This document shows, in pieces, positions 17,339 through 26,693 of a DNA stretch of 64,000 bases (positions are counted from its first letter, which is position 1; every line of letters begins with the position of its first letter). The notes beneath the pieces were generated by a model. It was not told where the DNA came from and searched no databases. It saw only the letters and a program-made list of their open reading frames with translations. A program made the translations under genes and the position numbers. Source of the DNA: JACDAE01 sp963717195 (lineage in GTDB: Bacteria > Chloroflexota > Ktedonobacteria > Ktedonobacterales > Ktedonobacteraceae); assembly GCA_963717195.1 (NCBI GenBank), contig CAVQVR010000008.1, positions 1 to 64,000 of the forward strand, in the 5' to 3' direction.

Positions 17339-18864
17339 AAGACCTCAAAGCGAGCATCCGCCAATCGAACCTGTCCCTGGCCATGGAGAATGAGGCCAAA
17401 GTTAATATAGGAATTTGGATTGACAATATCGAGGATCACGTCATACTCTGTCCAATCCGATGTTCCCTGGAAGGTGCGTTTCACCTTCTCCTCGTTTGCG
17501 GCGATACCGGTACTTATGAAGAGGGCGGCCTGGTGTTCAACGTCGCTTAATTTGATGGTAGCGGAGAAGCGTACGCGTTGGCCCCGGTAGTCAAGCGGAT
17601 TTAAGGTTTGTTGGAGGATGATGCTGCCACGTGGCTCTGGTCTCATAGATGCGATGCAGATGGATGACAGGCTATCAGAGAATGGTACAGAATTGAAGAT
17701 ATATGCATAGTCCTGTGGGAATGTACCTGTCAGGTGCCAGAATTCCAGGCCATGCGCAAAATCTAGATTCTGGGGGTGCGGAGGAGGCGGGATGATGCGT
17801 GTTCCAGTCAGAGGAATCGTTTTGTCTACAGCGGTAAAGCGAATGCTATCCAGCCAAACTTTGCCATGACCTTCCAGGCTGAAGCTGACCTGAATGGAGT
17901 TAGCATTCTCGGGAACATCGATAACCAGTTCGTAGGCTGTCCAATCGCTTGTCCCTTCAATTGGATGCAGTTGAGTACTGGTCATATGTTGAGTGATGCG
18001 CACCGTATTGGGTTCAATGGTTGGTCCTATGACGGCGAGATGGAAATTGGCGCGTTTCACCCCTTCTGCTCTAGCAAAAGCGGTCATGTGGAGGCGTTGA
18101 CCGCGATAATTCGTTGCCAGGAAGCCCTCATGCGTCAATGAGACGATCCTATCCTTGATAACGGATTCTTGTGCGGAGTGCTCAGTGTCGTGGAGGGTGA
18201 TGGCAAAGGTACTTTTCCCACTATAGGTGATGTCTGAGTCAAAGTGAATGTCGTAGGCTTTCGGGTTGAGAGGATACCCAAAGACCATCCAACCACGCAG
18301 AGCCTGCGTGAAATCCAGATTACGGGGGGTACCGGAGGTCAGCAAGGAGTTAAAAGTGACAGGTGGGTGAGGGGATATACGAAGCGGTAACCAGATCATC
18401 AGCGCAATGACCGCATCGATCTGTTTCTCCTGAGTTTCTCCTTTACCAACCAGGGATACACCCATGCGATACAAAACATCCTCGCCAACAGTTAATGGGC
18501 AGTTCAAACGCAGGGCAAGAAGCAGAGCATCATCAAGGCGTGCTTTGAGAGTATGGGAAGCACTATTGGTATGTAATCGTACGTGTGCATAGAGGAGATC
18601 TTCATGCAACGCGTCAATGCTGATCTCTTCAATTGTACCACCAAGTGCATGAATGATATGAACAATGAAATCACTCGTCAAAGGTTCAGTAGAATTGATC
18701 TCATCGTAAGAAACATCAGGAGTACTACGGACATCTGGAAGAGGAGATCGCACATCTGTGAATAAGAGTGGGAGAGCCATCTGATGTTGTTCGTCGAGTA
18801 GAACAAAAATCATGTGGCATGACTTTTCCTGACGCAGGACTCTTGCAACTTTTACGGGTATCAT
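17323..18864 (-). CDS. Bifunctional-nuclease (BFN/DUF151) domain fused to two jelly-roll-like domains
   Basis: Residues 1-150 match the BFN domain: MIPVKVARVLRQEKSCHMIF, ALPLLF, FIVHIIHALGGTIEEISID, RLDDALLLALRLNCPL. Two homologous domains of about 150 residues follow, each opening with NLDF and a Trp (ALRGW; GLEFW), and each containing YRGQR, GTSDWT and a final GxGxVxLD/A strand. They resemble carbohydrate-binding jelly rolls. No signal peptide is seen, so the binding domains are predicted to be cytosolic, which is unusual. Nuclease activity and ligand are unproven. A terminator hairpin spans the stop. Confidence 0.78.
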   Translation of the reverse strand: MIPVKVARVLRQEKSCHMIFVLLDEQHQMALPLLFTDVRSPLPDVRSTPDVSYDEINSTEPLTSDFIVHIIHALGGTIEEISIDALHEDLLYAHVRLHTNSASHTLKARLDDALLLALRLNCPLTVGEDVLYRMGVSLVGKGETQEKQIDAVIALMIWLPLRISPHPPVTFNSLLTSGTPRNLDFTQALRGWMVFGYPLNPKAYDIHFDSDITYSGKSTFAITLHDTEHSAQESVIKDRIVSLTHEGFLATNYRGQRLHMTAFARAEGVKRANFHLAVIGPTIEPNTVRITQHMTSTQLHPIEGTSDWTAYELVIDVPENANSIQVSFSLEGHGKVWLDSIRFTAVDKTIPLTGTRIIPPPPHPQNLDFAHGLEFWHLTGTFPQDYAYIFNSVPFSDSLSSICIASMRPEPRGSIILQQTLNPLDYRGQRVRFSATIKLSDVEHQAALFISTGIAANEEKVKRTFQGTSDWTEYDVILDIVNPNSYINFGLILHGQGQVRLADARFEVLGPIS

Positions 18865-18912
18865 AATCTACTTTCCTTTCGTGGAATTTTTAATGTATAA
18901 AAACGTTTGGCA

Positions 18913-19134
18913 TTATTTGACCACATTGTCGTAAATGTCCACAATAGTAGTGGTAGCCTGCTCGTCACCAATAATCAATTCTAGTTGGTTATGGTAGCTC
19001 GCTAAGCACTGATAACGTTGTCTGATGGCCTCATGAGATGCTCCAGCAGAAAACAACCTCATGTTCTGGATTACCTGGCACTCCGCTTCGATCTGTGCAC
19101 GGAGTTGTGCGATTGCACTTTTGTTTTCACTCAT
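18913..19134 (-). CDS. Small coiled-coil hypothetical protein
   Basis: 73 residues (MSENKSAIAQLRAQIEAE...), mainly helical with two amphipathic segments separated by AGASHEAIRQRY. The tail holds TTTIVDIYDN. The start at 19134 is preceded by TTGAGGATTGAG; an upstream in-frame start would add 18 residues. It lies upstream of the BFN gene on the same strand, 48 bases away, so the two may form an operon. No family recognised. Confidence 0.6.
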   Translation of the reverse strand: MSENKSAIAQLRAQIEAECQVIQNMRLFSAGASHEAIRQRYQCLASYHNQLELIIGDEQATTTIVDIYDNVVK

Positions 19135-19307
19135 GTTCTCAATCCTCAAGGTATCCGATAGTCTCTCAATAATTTTGTAAACTACCAATTATCTCAATTC
19201 ATTATACATGAAAATTTCAAGATTTTCAAGAGGAATAGGAAGAATTGCTTCTAATGAGAGTTTGACTATGGTATAATCAGAGCAAGAACAGAATTGGAGA
19301 CTGAATA

Positions 19308-20093
19308 ATGACCAGATATCTGACTGCCAGCGAAGCCATAGAGATGTTGAATATTCCCGCCTCGACGTTTTACCGACTTGTGAAGGAGGGAAAGATTACC
19401 AAATATTACCCGACGTCTGTCAGTAAGCATGGGATGTATAGTCTTATGGAGATTGCCCATATGAGCAATCAGTTCAAGCAGGGGGTGGGGGGAGAAGAGG
19501 TAGGTGTAGGTGAAACGGACTGGTTAGAAGGTACTGATATCGGGAATATTTATGATCTGGAGTATCCTATCTTCGGTGAGCAAACCACCAACCCATCGAT
19601 TATTAGAAAGTGGTATGAGCGAAACCCATATACCTATCGCCTTCTTTTCAGGAAAAATGAGCGGCGTGATTTATGGGGCGTGATGAATATGCTTCCGCTA
19701 GAGGAAGAAACGATTTTGAAGCTCTTGCGTGGTGAAATGCGCGAGGCTGAGCTGGATCCACAAAAAGATATTCTAACGTTTGACAGGCCGGGCACCTATA
19801 ATCTCTACGTGCCATCGGTTGTCTTGCGTTCACACAAGTGGCAACATTTTGTTGTCCTGATTAATAGTGTCTTTGACCATTGGTGTGCTCAGGCTCCCGA
19901 ACGTATGATCGGAAAGATCTATGCCCATGTATATAACAGATCGGGGGAGTTGTTGGCAAAGAAACTCTTCTTTTCTCCTCTCTGGCACCTCAGTGATACT
20001 GCTTACATGTTAGATCTAGCCCGACCAAATCCCTCTCGCCTGATACAGGGTTTCCAGCAATGTCTTGAACACAGACAAGAGGAAGGCGGCTAA
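19308..20093 (+). CDS. Excisionase/MerR-type HTH protein with an unassigned C-terminal domain
   Basis: The first about 60 residues form a DNA-binding wHTH: YLTASEAIEMLNIPASTFYR, then LVKEGKITKYYP. A Gly/Glu linker leads to about 190 residues with alternating strands (NPYTYRLLFRKNERRDLWGV, TYNLYVPSVVLRS, GKIYAHVYNRSGELLAKKLF). This region looks GNAT-like or otherwise small-molecule sensing, but I cannot place it. A TATAAT-like box (GGTATAATC, about 19269-19277) precedes the start; no strong ribosome site is visible. Divergent from the coiled-coil gene. Confidence 0.72.
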   Translation: MTRYLTASEAIEMLNIPASTFYRLVKEGKITKYYPTSVSKHGMYSLMEIAHMSNQFKQGVGGEEVGVGETDWLEGTDIGNIYDLEYPIFGEQTTNPSIIRKWYERNPYTYRLLFRKNERRDLWGVMNMLPLEEETILKLLRGEMREAELDPQKDILTFDRPGTYNLYVPSVVLRSHKWQHFVVLINSVFDHWCAQAPERMIGKIYAHVYNRSGELLAKKLFFSPLWHLSDTAYMLDLARPNPSRLIQGFQQCLEHRQEEGG

Positions 20094-20296
20094 GGTGAAG
20101 CACGATAGCTCTGCTTTGCGTGGTTATAATGGCAAAATAAAATTTGGGAGATACTGATTGAAGCATTAGATGAAATTTTGAGATGTTTTTAATGTTACAG
20201 TGTTAAAAATGTGCTATACTACATTGTGTTTCGTGATAGAAAAAATTGGCGCTCGGTTTCATAAATAGAACGTTACATAAGTGGAAGGGAAGAAAT

Positions 20297-21514
20297 ATGC
20301 GCTATTTCAACACCCTGTCCGTTCGTTTTCTCAAATTACCCTGTATTGTACGTATTTGCATCGTAGTATTATGTTTCATTGCGTGCTTCATTTCCTACCT
20401 CTTCTCACAGTATAATGGCCCTCTTTTAGCGCTTCCGCTGGCAGTAGCCGCCTGGCTTTTCAAACAGCGAGGTACCTTTATTGGTACAGGCCTCATCGCT
20501 GTAAGCATGGCTATTGCTATTAGTGTGAACAATCATAGTATTTTCTGGCCTTCTCCTCTGCTTACTGGTTTTGTTACGGGCATGATCGCTTTGCTAACGG
20601 AAGGAGTTTTTATCCATTATCTGCGCTATCTTTTAGATATGGCGGAGATTGCGCGTCAACAAGCGGCTCAGGCCGAACGGCAGCGGCTTATCGCCTACGA
20701 GCAGCAAGTTACGGCATTACAGGCGGAACATCGTATTACTAATGCCTATGAACGCCAACGACAATTGAATCAGTTAAAGGATCAGTTTATTCTGAATGTG
20801 AATCACGAATTACGTAGTCCTCTTATGGCATTGGGCGGCTGGTTAGAAGCTCTCAATCTCTATCATGAACAAATGGATCATACAGTGCAAACTAACTATC
20901 TTTCCAAGGCGCTGGGAAGTTATGAAGCTATTATGCTCCTGGTGAATAATGTATTAGATGTAGCTCAGGTCAATGGGGTGAAACCTTCTGAGATGGAGGT
21001 ATGCCAGATCATCGAAGTCGTGTACGAGGTGCTTGAGAGTTTTGATCCCCACCAGGTGGAGGATTTTGTTATTCAGCTAGATATGCCTGGGCAACTGAAC
21101 GTGTGGGCAAATCGACAATATTTGCGCCGCGTGCTGAGTAATCTCCTTTCAAACGCCTTCAAGTACGCCTCCAGGCATACGCGTGTTGTTATTGGTGCGA
21201 TTCTGGAGGAGGATACTCTTGAACAAACTGGAGCGAGTCCACGTGTGTATATTAGCGTAACGGATGCTGGCCCCGGCATTCCACCAGCGGAACAGGCATT
21301 TCTCTTTGAAAAATTTGTGCGCCTTGAGCGAGACCTTGCCACATCAGTACGAGGATGTGGCCTTGGACTTTACATAAGTAAACAACTGGTTGAAGTCATG
21401 GGAGGACATATCTGGGTAGAGAGTTCCGGGCGAGAGGGAGAAGGAAGTCGTTTTTGTTTCACCCTATTCAGAGTGACTGACACCAATGCAGCGCCTGAGC
21501 CGTGTTACACATGA
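20297..21514 (+). CDS. Membrane sensor histidine kinase
   Basis: Four or five hydrophobic segments (about residues 12-115) are followed by a coiled-coil (IARQQAAQAERQRLIAYEQQ). The HisKA domain has H-box NVNHELRSPLMALGG, and the HATPase domain has NLLSNAFKYA (N box), VTDAGPGIPP (G1), LFEKF and CGLGLYISKQLVE (G2). No periplasmic sensor domain is evident, so it may sense within the membrane. I start at ATG 20297 after GGAAGGGAAG; an upstream frame to 20246 is possible. No response regulator adjoins it; the lone receiver at 13.4 kb could be a partner. Confidence 0.9.
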   Translation: MRYFNTLSVRFLKLPCIVRICIVVLCFIACFISYLFSQYNGPLLALPLAVAAWLFKQRGTFIGTGLIAVSMAIAISVNNHSIFWPSPLLTGFVTGMIALLTEGVFIHYLRYLLDMAEIARQQAAQAERQRLIAYEQQVTALQAEHRITNAYERQRQLNQLKDQFILNVNHELRSPLMALGGWLEALNLYHEQMDHTVQTNYLSKALGSYEAIMLLVNNVLDVAQVNGVKPSEMEVCQIIEVVYEVLESFDPHQVEDFVIQLDMPGQLNVWANRQYLRRVLSNLLSNAFKYASRHTRVVIGAILEEDTLEQTGASPRVYISVTDAGPGIPPAEQAFLFEKFVRLERDLATSVRGCGLGLYISKQLVEVMGGHIWVESSGREGEGSRFCFTLFRVTDTNAAPEPCYT

Positions 21515-21617
21515 GATGAGAATGTAACGTCTCGTACTCAGGCAACGTAAATATTTTAATAGAAATGCACCAACTATTTCTGGTCTTAGCGCAACGGATG
21601 CGAGGGAGTGGATACTT

Positions 21618-22667
21618 ATGCATGCTGTCCTTATTCTTAATCCGGTTTCAGGCGCTTCTATGCTTGCTTCAAACGAAGGAGAAGGGGAGCAGTACGAGAC
21701 GCGTATTGTTACGGCGCTCCGAAAACAGGGTATAGAGGCGGAGGTACGATATACCACGCCAGAAGATTCAGGGTGTGGACTGGCCCAAGAGGCGGCAGAA
21801 GAGGGGGTGGAGATTATTATTGCCGCAGGTGGAGATGGTACTATTCACGCGGTTGCGGCAGGTCTGATCGGTACAAAGGGAACGCTTGGGATTATTCCGG
21901 TAGGAACAATGAACAATATAGCACGCAGTCTGGCAATTCCCGAAGATATCGACGAGGCATGTAAGATTATCGCTGGAAGGAAAACTCGACCTATCGATGT
22001 AGGCAAAATCAACGACCAGGTCTTTCTAGAGGTTGCAGGAGTTGGATTAGAGGCTGCGCTCTTTCCAGCGGCAGAGGAGATCAAAAGCAAGGGATGGAGT
22101 TCGACGCTGCACGGTATCTTTGCTGGTCTCTCGAAGCTATTCGCTTTTCAATCGACGCGTTTTCGCATTGTCTTTGATGAACGCCGGAGCCGATCTTATA
22201 ATGCAATTCAGGTGAGTATATGCAATACGCCCTATTATGGCGCACATTTTAGTTTTGCGCCTGGTGCGATCATGGATGATGGGTTGCTTGATGTCTTGAT
22301 CTACAAAAATTTTAGTAAGATAGAATATCTACGTCATGCCTTTTCTATCAGTCAGGGGAGGCGTGCGTTTGTCCCAAAGATCACGCGACGCAAGGCGAAA
22401 TCGCTTCGTATCTATGCTGAGACACCAGTCGAAATGCACGCCGATGGGGTTTCTCAGGGTGTCACGCCAGCAACCATAACGGTTGTACCAGGAGCACTGA
22501 ATGCATTTGTGTCGGAGAAGGTCGCAGCAGGACGCAATTTCAGCAGTGGGAAGCGAAAACGTACCCTGCATTACACACGCTCGCAAAGCCATGAGTTGTT
22601 CAAGGATGGTGAGTTGACGAAAAAAGAAGAACATGTAGAAGAGAAAGGCCCACTGTATGCTAAATAA
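21618..22667 (+). CDS. Diacylglycerol/lipid kinase (DagK/YegS-like)
   Basis: Phosphorylates diacylglycerol or a related lipid at the inner membrane face. Motifs: LILNPVSG at the start, IIIAAGGDGTIHAVAAGL (GGDGT nucleotide loop), LGIIPVGTMNNIARSL, then the beta-sandwich half with FAPGAIMDDGLLDVLIY and PVEMHADGV. 349 residues with a basic C-terminal extension. The end overlaps the PAP2 gene by 11 bases, so lipid kinase and lipid phosphatase are predicted to be made together. Confidence 0.9.
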   Translation: MHAVLILNPVSGASMLASNEGEGEQYETRIVTALRKQGIEAEVRYTTPEDSGCGLAQEAAEEGVEIIIAAGGDGTIHAVAAGLIGTKGTLGIIPVGTMNNIARSLAIPEDIDEACKIIAGRKTRPIDVGKINDQVFLEVAGVGLEAALFPAAEEIKSKGWSSTLHGIFAGLSKLFAFQSTRFRIVFDERRSRSYNAIQVSICNTPYYGAHFSFAPGAIMDDGLLDVLIYKNFSKIEYLRHAFSISQGRRAFVPKITRRKAKSLRIYAETPVEMHADGVSQGVTPATITVVPGALNAFVSEKVAAGRNFSSGKRKRTLHYTRSQSHELFKDGELTKKEEHVEEKGPLYAK

Positions 22668-23547
22668 GAAGCGTAAATCTCCAGAAGTAGCTAGCACAGA
22701 AGTAGGAAGGGCGACAACAGCTCTGCCTCAGGTATCCCCTGTCACTTTACCAGATGTAGCAACTGCGGTAGTGGAACAGAACGTCAAGCCAGCAGTGAGT
22801 GAGGCCCAGCGTATAGCGGCGCAAACAGCGGTATCGGGTCGCCGGGCGGTTTCACGAGGCACGATCTTCATGGCACTCTGGCTCTGGCTCCTTTCGGGCA
22901 TTGTGATGATCTCAGTGATTGCACGAAAGACGCAGTTGTTTCCCGGTGACATAGCGATCACCAGGGAACTGCAAAGGCGACAAAATCCCTGGGTGCGGCG
23001 TTTTTTTTATGCCATTTCCGAGATCGGGTTTCCCAAATGGTCCATACCTCTAACAATTGGCAGCGCGGGTATCTTCTGGGCGCTACGCTTCCGCCTGGAG
23101 GCGATCTTTGTTCTGCTCACCTCTACCTCTACCATTCTGAATACGCTGGTTAAGGGTCTGATTAAGCGTCCGCGTCCGACTAAAGAACTGGTGACGGTGG
23201 TGCGTGTCATCAACGAGCCAAGTTTTCCAAGTGGGCATGTGATGTATTTTGTCAACTTTTATGGACTACTCATCTATCTGTTGGCGACCAACTGGCGTTC
23301 AAGCAAATTACGTGACACTCTGATTGCTATTATGACCGGGTTGATCAGTCTAGTTGGTCCGTCGCGCGTCTACCTGGGTGCGCACTGGCCGAGCGATGTG
23401 ATGGCAGGTTATGTGTATGGTGGATTATGGTTCAGCGGGTTGATGGCGTTGTATCTGCGCGTGAAGTCCTGGCTCCATCCCAGCCGGGGGAAGGCTCCAG
23501 CGGTTGTGAAGCCTTTGCAGCAGCCGGGGCATGAAGGGGATGAATAG
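22657..23547 (+). CDS. PAP2-family membrane lipid phosphatase
   Basis: Dephosphorylates lipid phosphates or pyrophosphates. Six TM segments follow a polar N-terminus of about 60 residues. The three PAP2 signatures are present: KGLIKRPRP, PSFPSGHV and SRVYLGAHWPSDV. It overlaps the lipid kinase gene upstream. A hairpin (GGGTTCTT/AAGAACCC) right after the stop ends transcription from both sides. Confidence 0.9.
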   Translation: MLNKKRKSPEVASTEVGRATTALPQVSPVTLPDVATAVVEQNVKPAVSEAQRIAAQTAVSGRRAVSRGTIFMALWLWLLSGIVMISVIARKTQLFPGDIAITRELQRRQNPWVRRFFYAISEIGFPKWSIPLTIGSAGIFWALRFRLEAIFVLLTSTSTILNTLVKGLIKRPRPTKELVTVVRVINEPSFPSGHVMYFVNFYGLLIYLLATNWRSSKLRDTLIAIMTGLISLVGPSRVYLGAHWPSDVMAGYVYGGLWFSGLMALYLRVKSWLHPSRGKAPAVVKPLQQPGHEGDE

Positions 23548-23567
23548 GGGTTCTTGCTGAAGAACCC
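23548..23567. terminator. Bidirectional terminator between PAP2 and histidine kinase genes
   Basis: GGGTTCTT-GCTG-AAGAACCC forms an 8-bp stem with a 4-base loop between convergent stop codons. TTCATTT follows on the plus strand. Confidence 0.65.
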
Positions 23568-23568
23568 T

Positions 23569-25113
23569 TCATTTCTCTAGAGGTAAGCAAATCTCAAAGA
23601 TTGAGCCCTTGCCTGGGGAGGATTGGACCTGGATGGAGCCACTGTGTTCTTGCACGATCCAGCGGGCAATGGAGAGACCGAGGCCGTTACCTGCGAAACT
23701 GCCCTTGCTGCCAATGGGCTGATTATGCGTACGGGACTGGTTTACACGATAGAAGCGCTCAAAGATGTATGGCAGATGTTCCGCAGTAATGCCCGGCCCC
23801 TCGTCAATAATCTGTATCCGAGCTTGATCATGTCGGCGCTCCAATCTGACATCGACGCACTTCCCGCTATTGGCGCTGTACTTGATGGCATTTTCTAACA
23901 GGTTAGTACAGAGTTGCGTGAGATAGAGCCGATCACCCCATGCAAAGAGTTCATCAAGGTGCGAAAGGTGAATTTCGATACCATACTGTTGTGCCTCATT
24001 GGCGAGCCGTTCCACCGCATCGACAACAATTTCGCTCAGATCGAGTCGCTCGCGTTGTAGGCTGGTCTGCCCTTGATCTGCGCGGGCTAATGTCAGAAGA
24101 CCATTAACCAGTTGGGCCATGCGCTGGTTCTCCTGTTGAGTGATTTCCAGGACCTGGATATAATCCTCAAGGGGATGTGGCCGTTGCAAAACACGCGCAA
24201 TCTCAGTATTGACGATGCTAAGGGGGGTGCGTAGTTCGTGGCTGGCGTCGGCAGTAAATTGCCGTTGACGTTCAAATGCTCCTTCCAGGCGGCCCAGCAT
24301 GCTATCAAAAGTTGTGGCCAGTGCGCCCAGTTCATCGCGTCGTTTCAGGTTGAGGCGGCGGTGCAGGTCTGTTGCGCCGATTTCTTGCGCGGTTTGTGTA
24401 AGCGTCTGTAGCGGGCGAATGACCCTGGAAGCCAGCCAGTAGCCACCTACGCTCGAAACGAGCAGAGCCAACGGGATGATGATAATAAGAATGTTTGCCA
24501 GGTGATTTAACTGATCTGGGATATCGGTATGCTGGCCCACCAGCACAAAATTCAGGAGTTTGCCCTGCCTGTTCGTAATAGTGACTGTTTCGAACGCGTA
24601 TGAGTTCCATGGTTGTGGAGCGGACTGATTGATGATCGCTGATCGTGTGGAGAAGAAATGAATATCTCGCTTTGCGGCGGCACTAAAACCTACTTCTGTC
24701 TGGCTATTAGCAGAATTTGAGGAGAGAAAAAGATGTACAGGGAGGCGCGAAAAGTCAGGGGTGCCGGGCCTACCAGCAGTCTGCACGATTTGCCCCTGTG
24801 GATTGAGCAAGATGCTGACAGTCATATCGGCATACATATCTGCATATACGCCTGTATTTACGCCTGTTAGACGACCGGACTGGGAATCATAGAGATCAGG
24901 TAGTGCTCGAATGACCGGCTGCAAATTGTTATCCGCTTCGCTGTAGAGTGTTTCCTGCTGGAGCAGGTAGATAGTCACACTGAAGGAGCAGAGGGTGATC
25001 GCCAGAATGAGCAGATACCAGAGTACCAGCCGGAAGCGCAAGCTATAGAAGTGGCGTAGCAGGCGCTTTGTTGGCCTGGGTGAACGCATTTTTGCGAGAA
25101 TAGTTGCTTGCAT
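23569..25113 (-). CDS. Two-component sensor histidine kinase (HAMP-containing)
   Basis: N-terminal TM helix (WYLLILAITLCSFSVTIYLL), an extracytoplasmic domain of about 170 residues, a second TM (ILIIIIPLALLVSSVGGYWL) and a HAMP (RPLQTLTQTAQEIG). HisKA carries DASHELRTPLSIV, and HATPase carries NLLENAIKYS, IDEGPGI, YIFERFYRV and GNGLGLSIARWIV. I chose ATG 25113 because AGGAGG lies just upstream, inside the regulator's stop region; GTG 25131 is the alternative. It is cotranscribed after its response regulator. The stimulus is unknown. Confidence 0.93.
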   Translation of the reverse strand: MQATILAKMRSPRPTKRLLRHFYSLRFRLVLWYLLILAITLCSFSVTIYLLQQETLYSEADNNLQPVIRALPDLYDSQSGRLTGVNTGVYADMYADMTVSILLNPQGQIVQTAGRPGTPDFSRLPVHLFLSSNSANSQTEVGFSAAAKRDIHFFSTRSAIINQSAPQPWNSYAFETVTITNRQGKLLNFVLVGQHTDIPDQLNHLANILIIIIPLALLVSSVGGYWLASRVIRPLQTLTQTAQEIGATDLHRRLNLKRRDELGALATTFDSMLGRLEGAFERQRQFTADASHELRTPLSIVNTEIARVLQRPHPLEDYIQVLEITQQENQRMAQLVNGLLTLARADQGQTSLQRERLDLSEIVVDAVERLANEAQQYGIEIHLSHLDELFAWGDRLYLTQLCTNLLENAIKYSANSGKCVDVRLERRHDQARIQIIDEGPGITAEHLPYIFERFYRVNQSRTHNQPIGSKGSFAGNGLGLSIARWIVQEHSGSIQVQSSPGKGSIFEICLPLEK

Positions 25114-25127
25114 TATGCTTAACCTCC

Positions 25128-25808
25128 TCACTTGTTTTCGCAGATACGCAGCCGGTAGCCTAATCCGTAGATCGTTTCAAGCAGCTTTTCGGGAAATGGA
25201 TCATCGATTTTACGGCGCAGGCGTCTCACATAGACATCTACGACGTTGGAGGTGCTGATAAAGTCATAGCTCCAGATGTGGTTCTCGATCATTTCCCGCT
25301 TTAGCACCTGATTGGGGTGGCGCATAAAATACTCCAGCAATGCAAATTCTTTAGCGTTCAGCTTGATAGGTTCGTTTCCGCGCATAACTTCGTGTGTTGC
25401 TGGATTGATAACCAGGCTCCCGGTGACCAGCAGGCCGCTCTTTTGAGGGGAGGCGCGTCGTAAGAGCGCACGCAGGCGTGCCAGCAGTTCGTGCAGCGCA
25501 AAAGGCTTGACCAGGTAGTCATCGGCACCGCTGTCGAGACCCTGGACACGGTCCTCGATTGTATCGCGTGCTGTGAGCATCAGGATAGGAGTCGTGACGT
25601 GGCGCTGTCGTAGAGAACGACAGACGGCAATGCCATCTTTACGTGGCAGCATCACATCAAGAATGATTGCGTCATACGTCGTACCTTCAGCATACATTTC
25701 GCCCTCCACGCCATCATAGACCGCATCGATGGCATACCCTTCTTCAACCAGGCTCTTTTTTAGTGCCTGATTCATGTGAAAGTCATCCTCTATGATGAGT
25801 ATGCGCAT
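25128..25808 (-). CDS. OmpR/PhoB-family response regulator
   Basis: The receiver domain has IIEDD, phospho-acceptor Asp51 in IILDVMLP and the YLVKPF lysine. It is followed by a winged-helix DNA-binding domain (LNAKEFALLEYFMRHPNQVL, NVVDVYVRRLRRKI, ETIYGLGYRL). 226 residues is the family length. It lies directly upstream of the kinase gene, separated by only a few bases. The divergent MacB-like ABC exporter starting at 25955 is a plausible target of this pair. Confidence 0.95.
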   Translation of the reverse strand: MRILIIEDDFHMNQALKKSLVEEGYAIDAVYDGVEGEMYAEGTTYDAIILDVMLPRKDGIAVCRSLRQRHVTTPILMLTARDTIEDRVQGLDSGADDYLVKPFALHELLARLRALLRRASPQKSGLLVTGSLVINPATHEVMRGNEPIKLNAKEFALLEYFMRHPNQVLKREMIENHIWSYDFISTSNVVDVYVRRLRRKIDDPFPEKLLETIYGLGYRLRICENK

Positions 25809-25954
25809 GGGTATCGACTCCTTTCTAACTCTTCCAGTATGCAGCAGAAAGATGACAGAAATATGAAATGAGCTTTCATTTTATTGTCATGATTTCCGTT
25901 TATATTTCTTCCGCGACAAGAAAATCGTGAAAGTTTTTCCAGGAGAATATTACC

Positions 25955-26693
25955 ATGCAACATGCACTAATTGAAATTGAACATGTCACGCGAGCGATTG
26001 GTTCGCGGAACAACCAGGGTAATGATTTTGAACGATATGACCTTTGTGGTGCCAAACCAGAGTCTTTTTGCTATCAATGGCCCATCTGGCAGCGGCAAAT
26101 CTACGCTGCTCAATATTCTGACAGGCATTGATCGTCCGAGTAGTGGGCGCGTCGTGTTCGGGGGAGAGGAATTGAGCGCCCGGAGCGAAAATAAGCTGGC
26201 ACGCTGGCGCGGGCGACATGTAGGGATTGTCTTCCAGTTTTTTCAACTGCTTCCAACGCTTACCGCCCTTGAGAACGTCCTGCTGGCCCTTGAACTTGGT
26301 GGAGGTGGGAGTTTGCCGCGCCGCGTCTGGCGTGAACGTGCGCTGGACTGCCTGGAACTGGTGAGCATCAAAGATCATGCGCACCGTTTGCCGTCTGAAC
26401 TGTCGGGTGGTGAGCAACAGCGTGTTGCGATAGCGCGTGCCCTTGCCAATGATCCTCCTGTGCTGGTAGCAGACGAGCCAACGGGCAATCTCGATTCGCA
26501 TACTGCTCACCAGGTCTTTGATACACTGGCCAATCTAACGCAGCAGGGAAAGACGGTTATCTACGTTACGCATGATCGCGATCTAGCCGCTCGTGCCAGT
26601 GTGCGTATAGAGTTACTTGATGGGCGTATTATAGACACCTATCTTGTTCCCACTTCTCTTGTAACACCATCCTCTGCGGGAGGTGCACAATGA
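25955..26693 (+). CDS. MacB/LolD-type ABC transporter ATPase (one frameshift)
   Basis: Energises the permease encoded next. The start ATG 25955 follows AGGAGAATATT and reads LIEIEHVTRAIG. One extra T near 26001-26004 shifts the frame; its removal gives GRGTTRVMILNDMTF. Walker A is NGPSGSGKST, the Q-loop region IVFQFFQLLPTLT, the signature LSGGEQQRVAIARAL, Walker B VLVADEPTGNLDS, and H-loop VTHD. Corrected length is 245 residues. The stop overlaps the permease start by ATGA (26690-26693). Confidence 0.92.
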
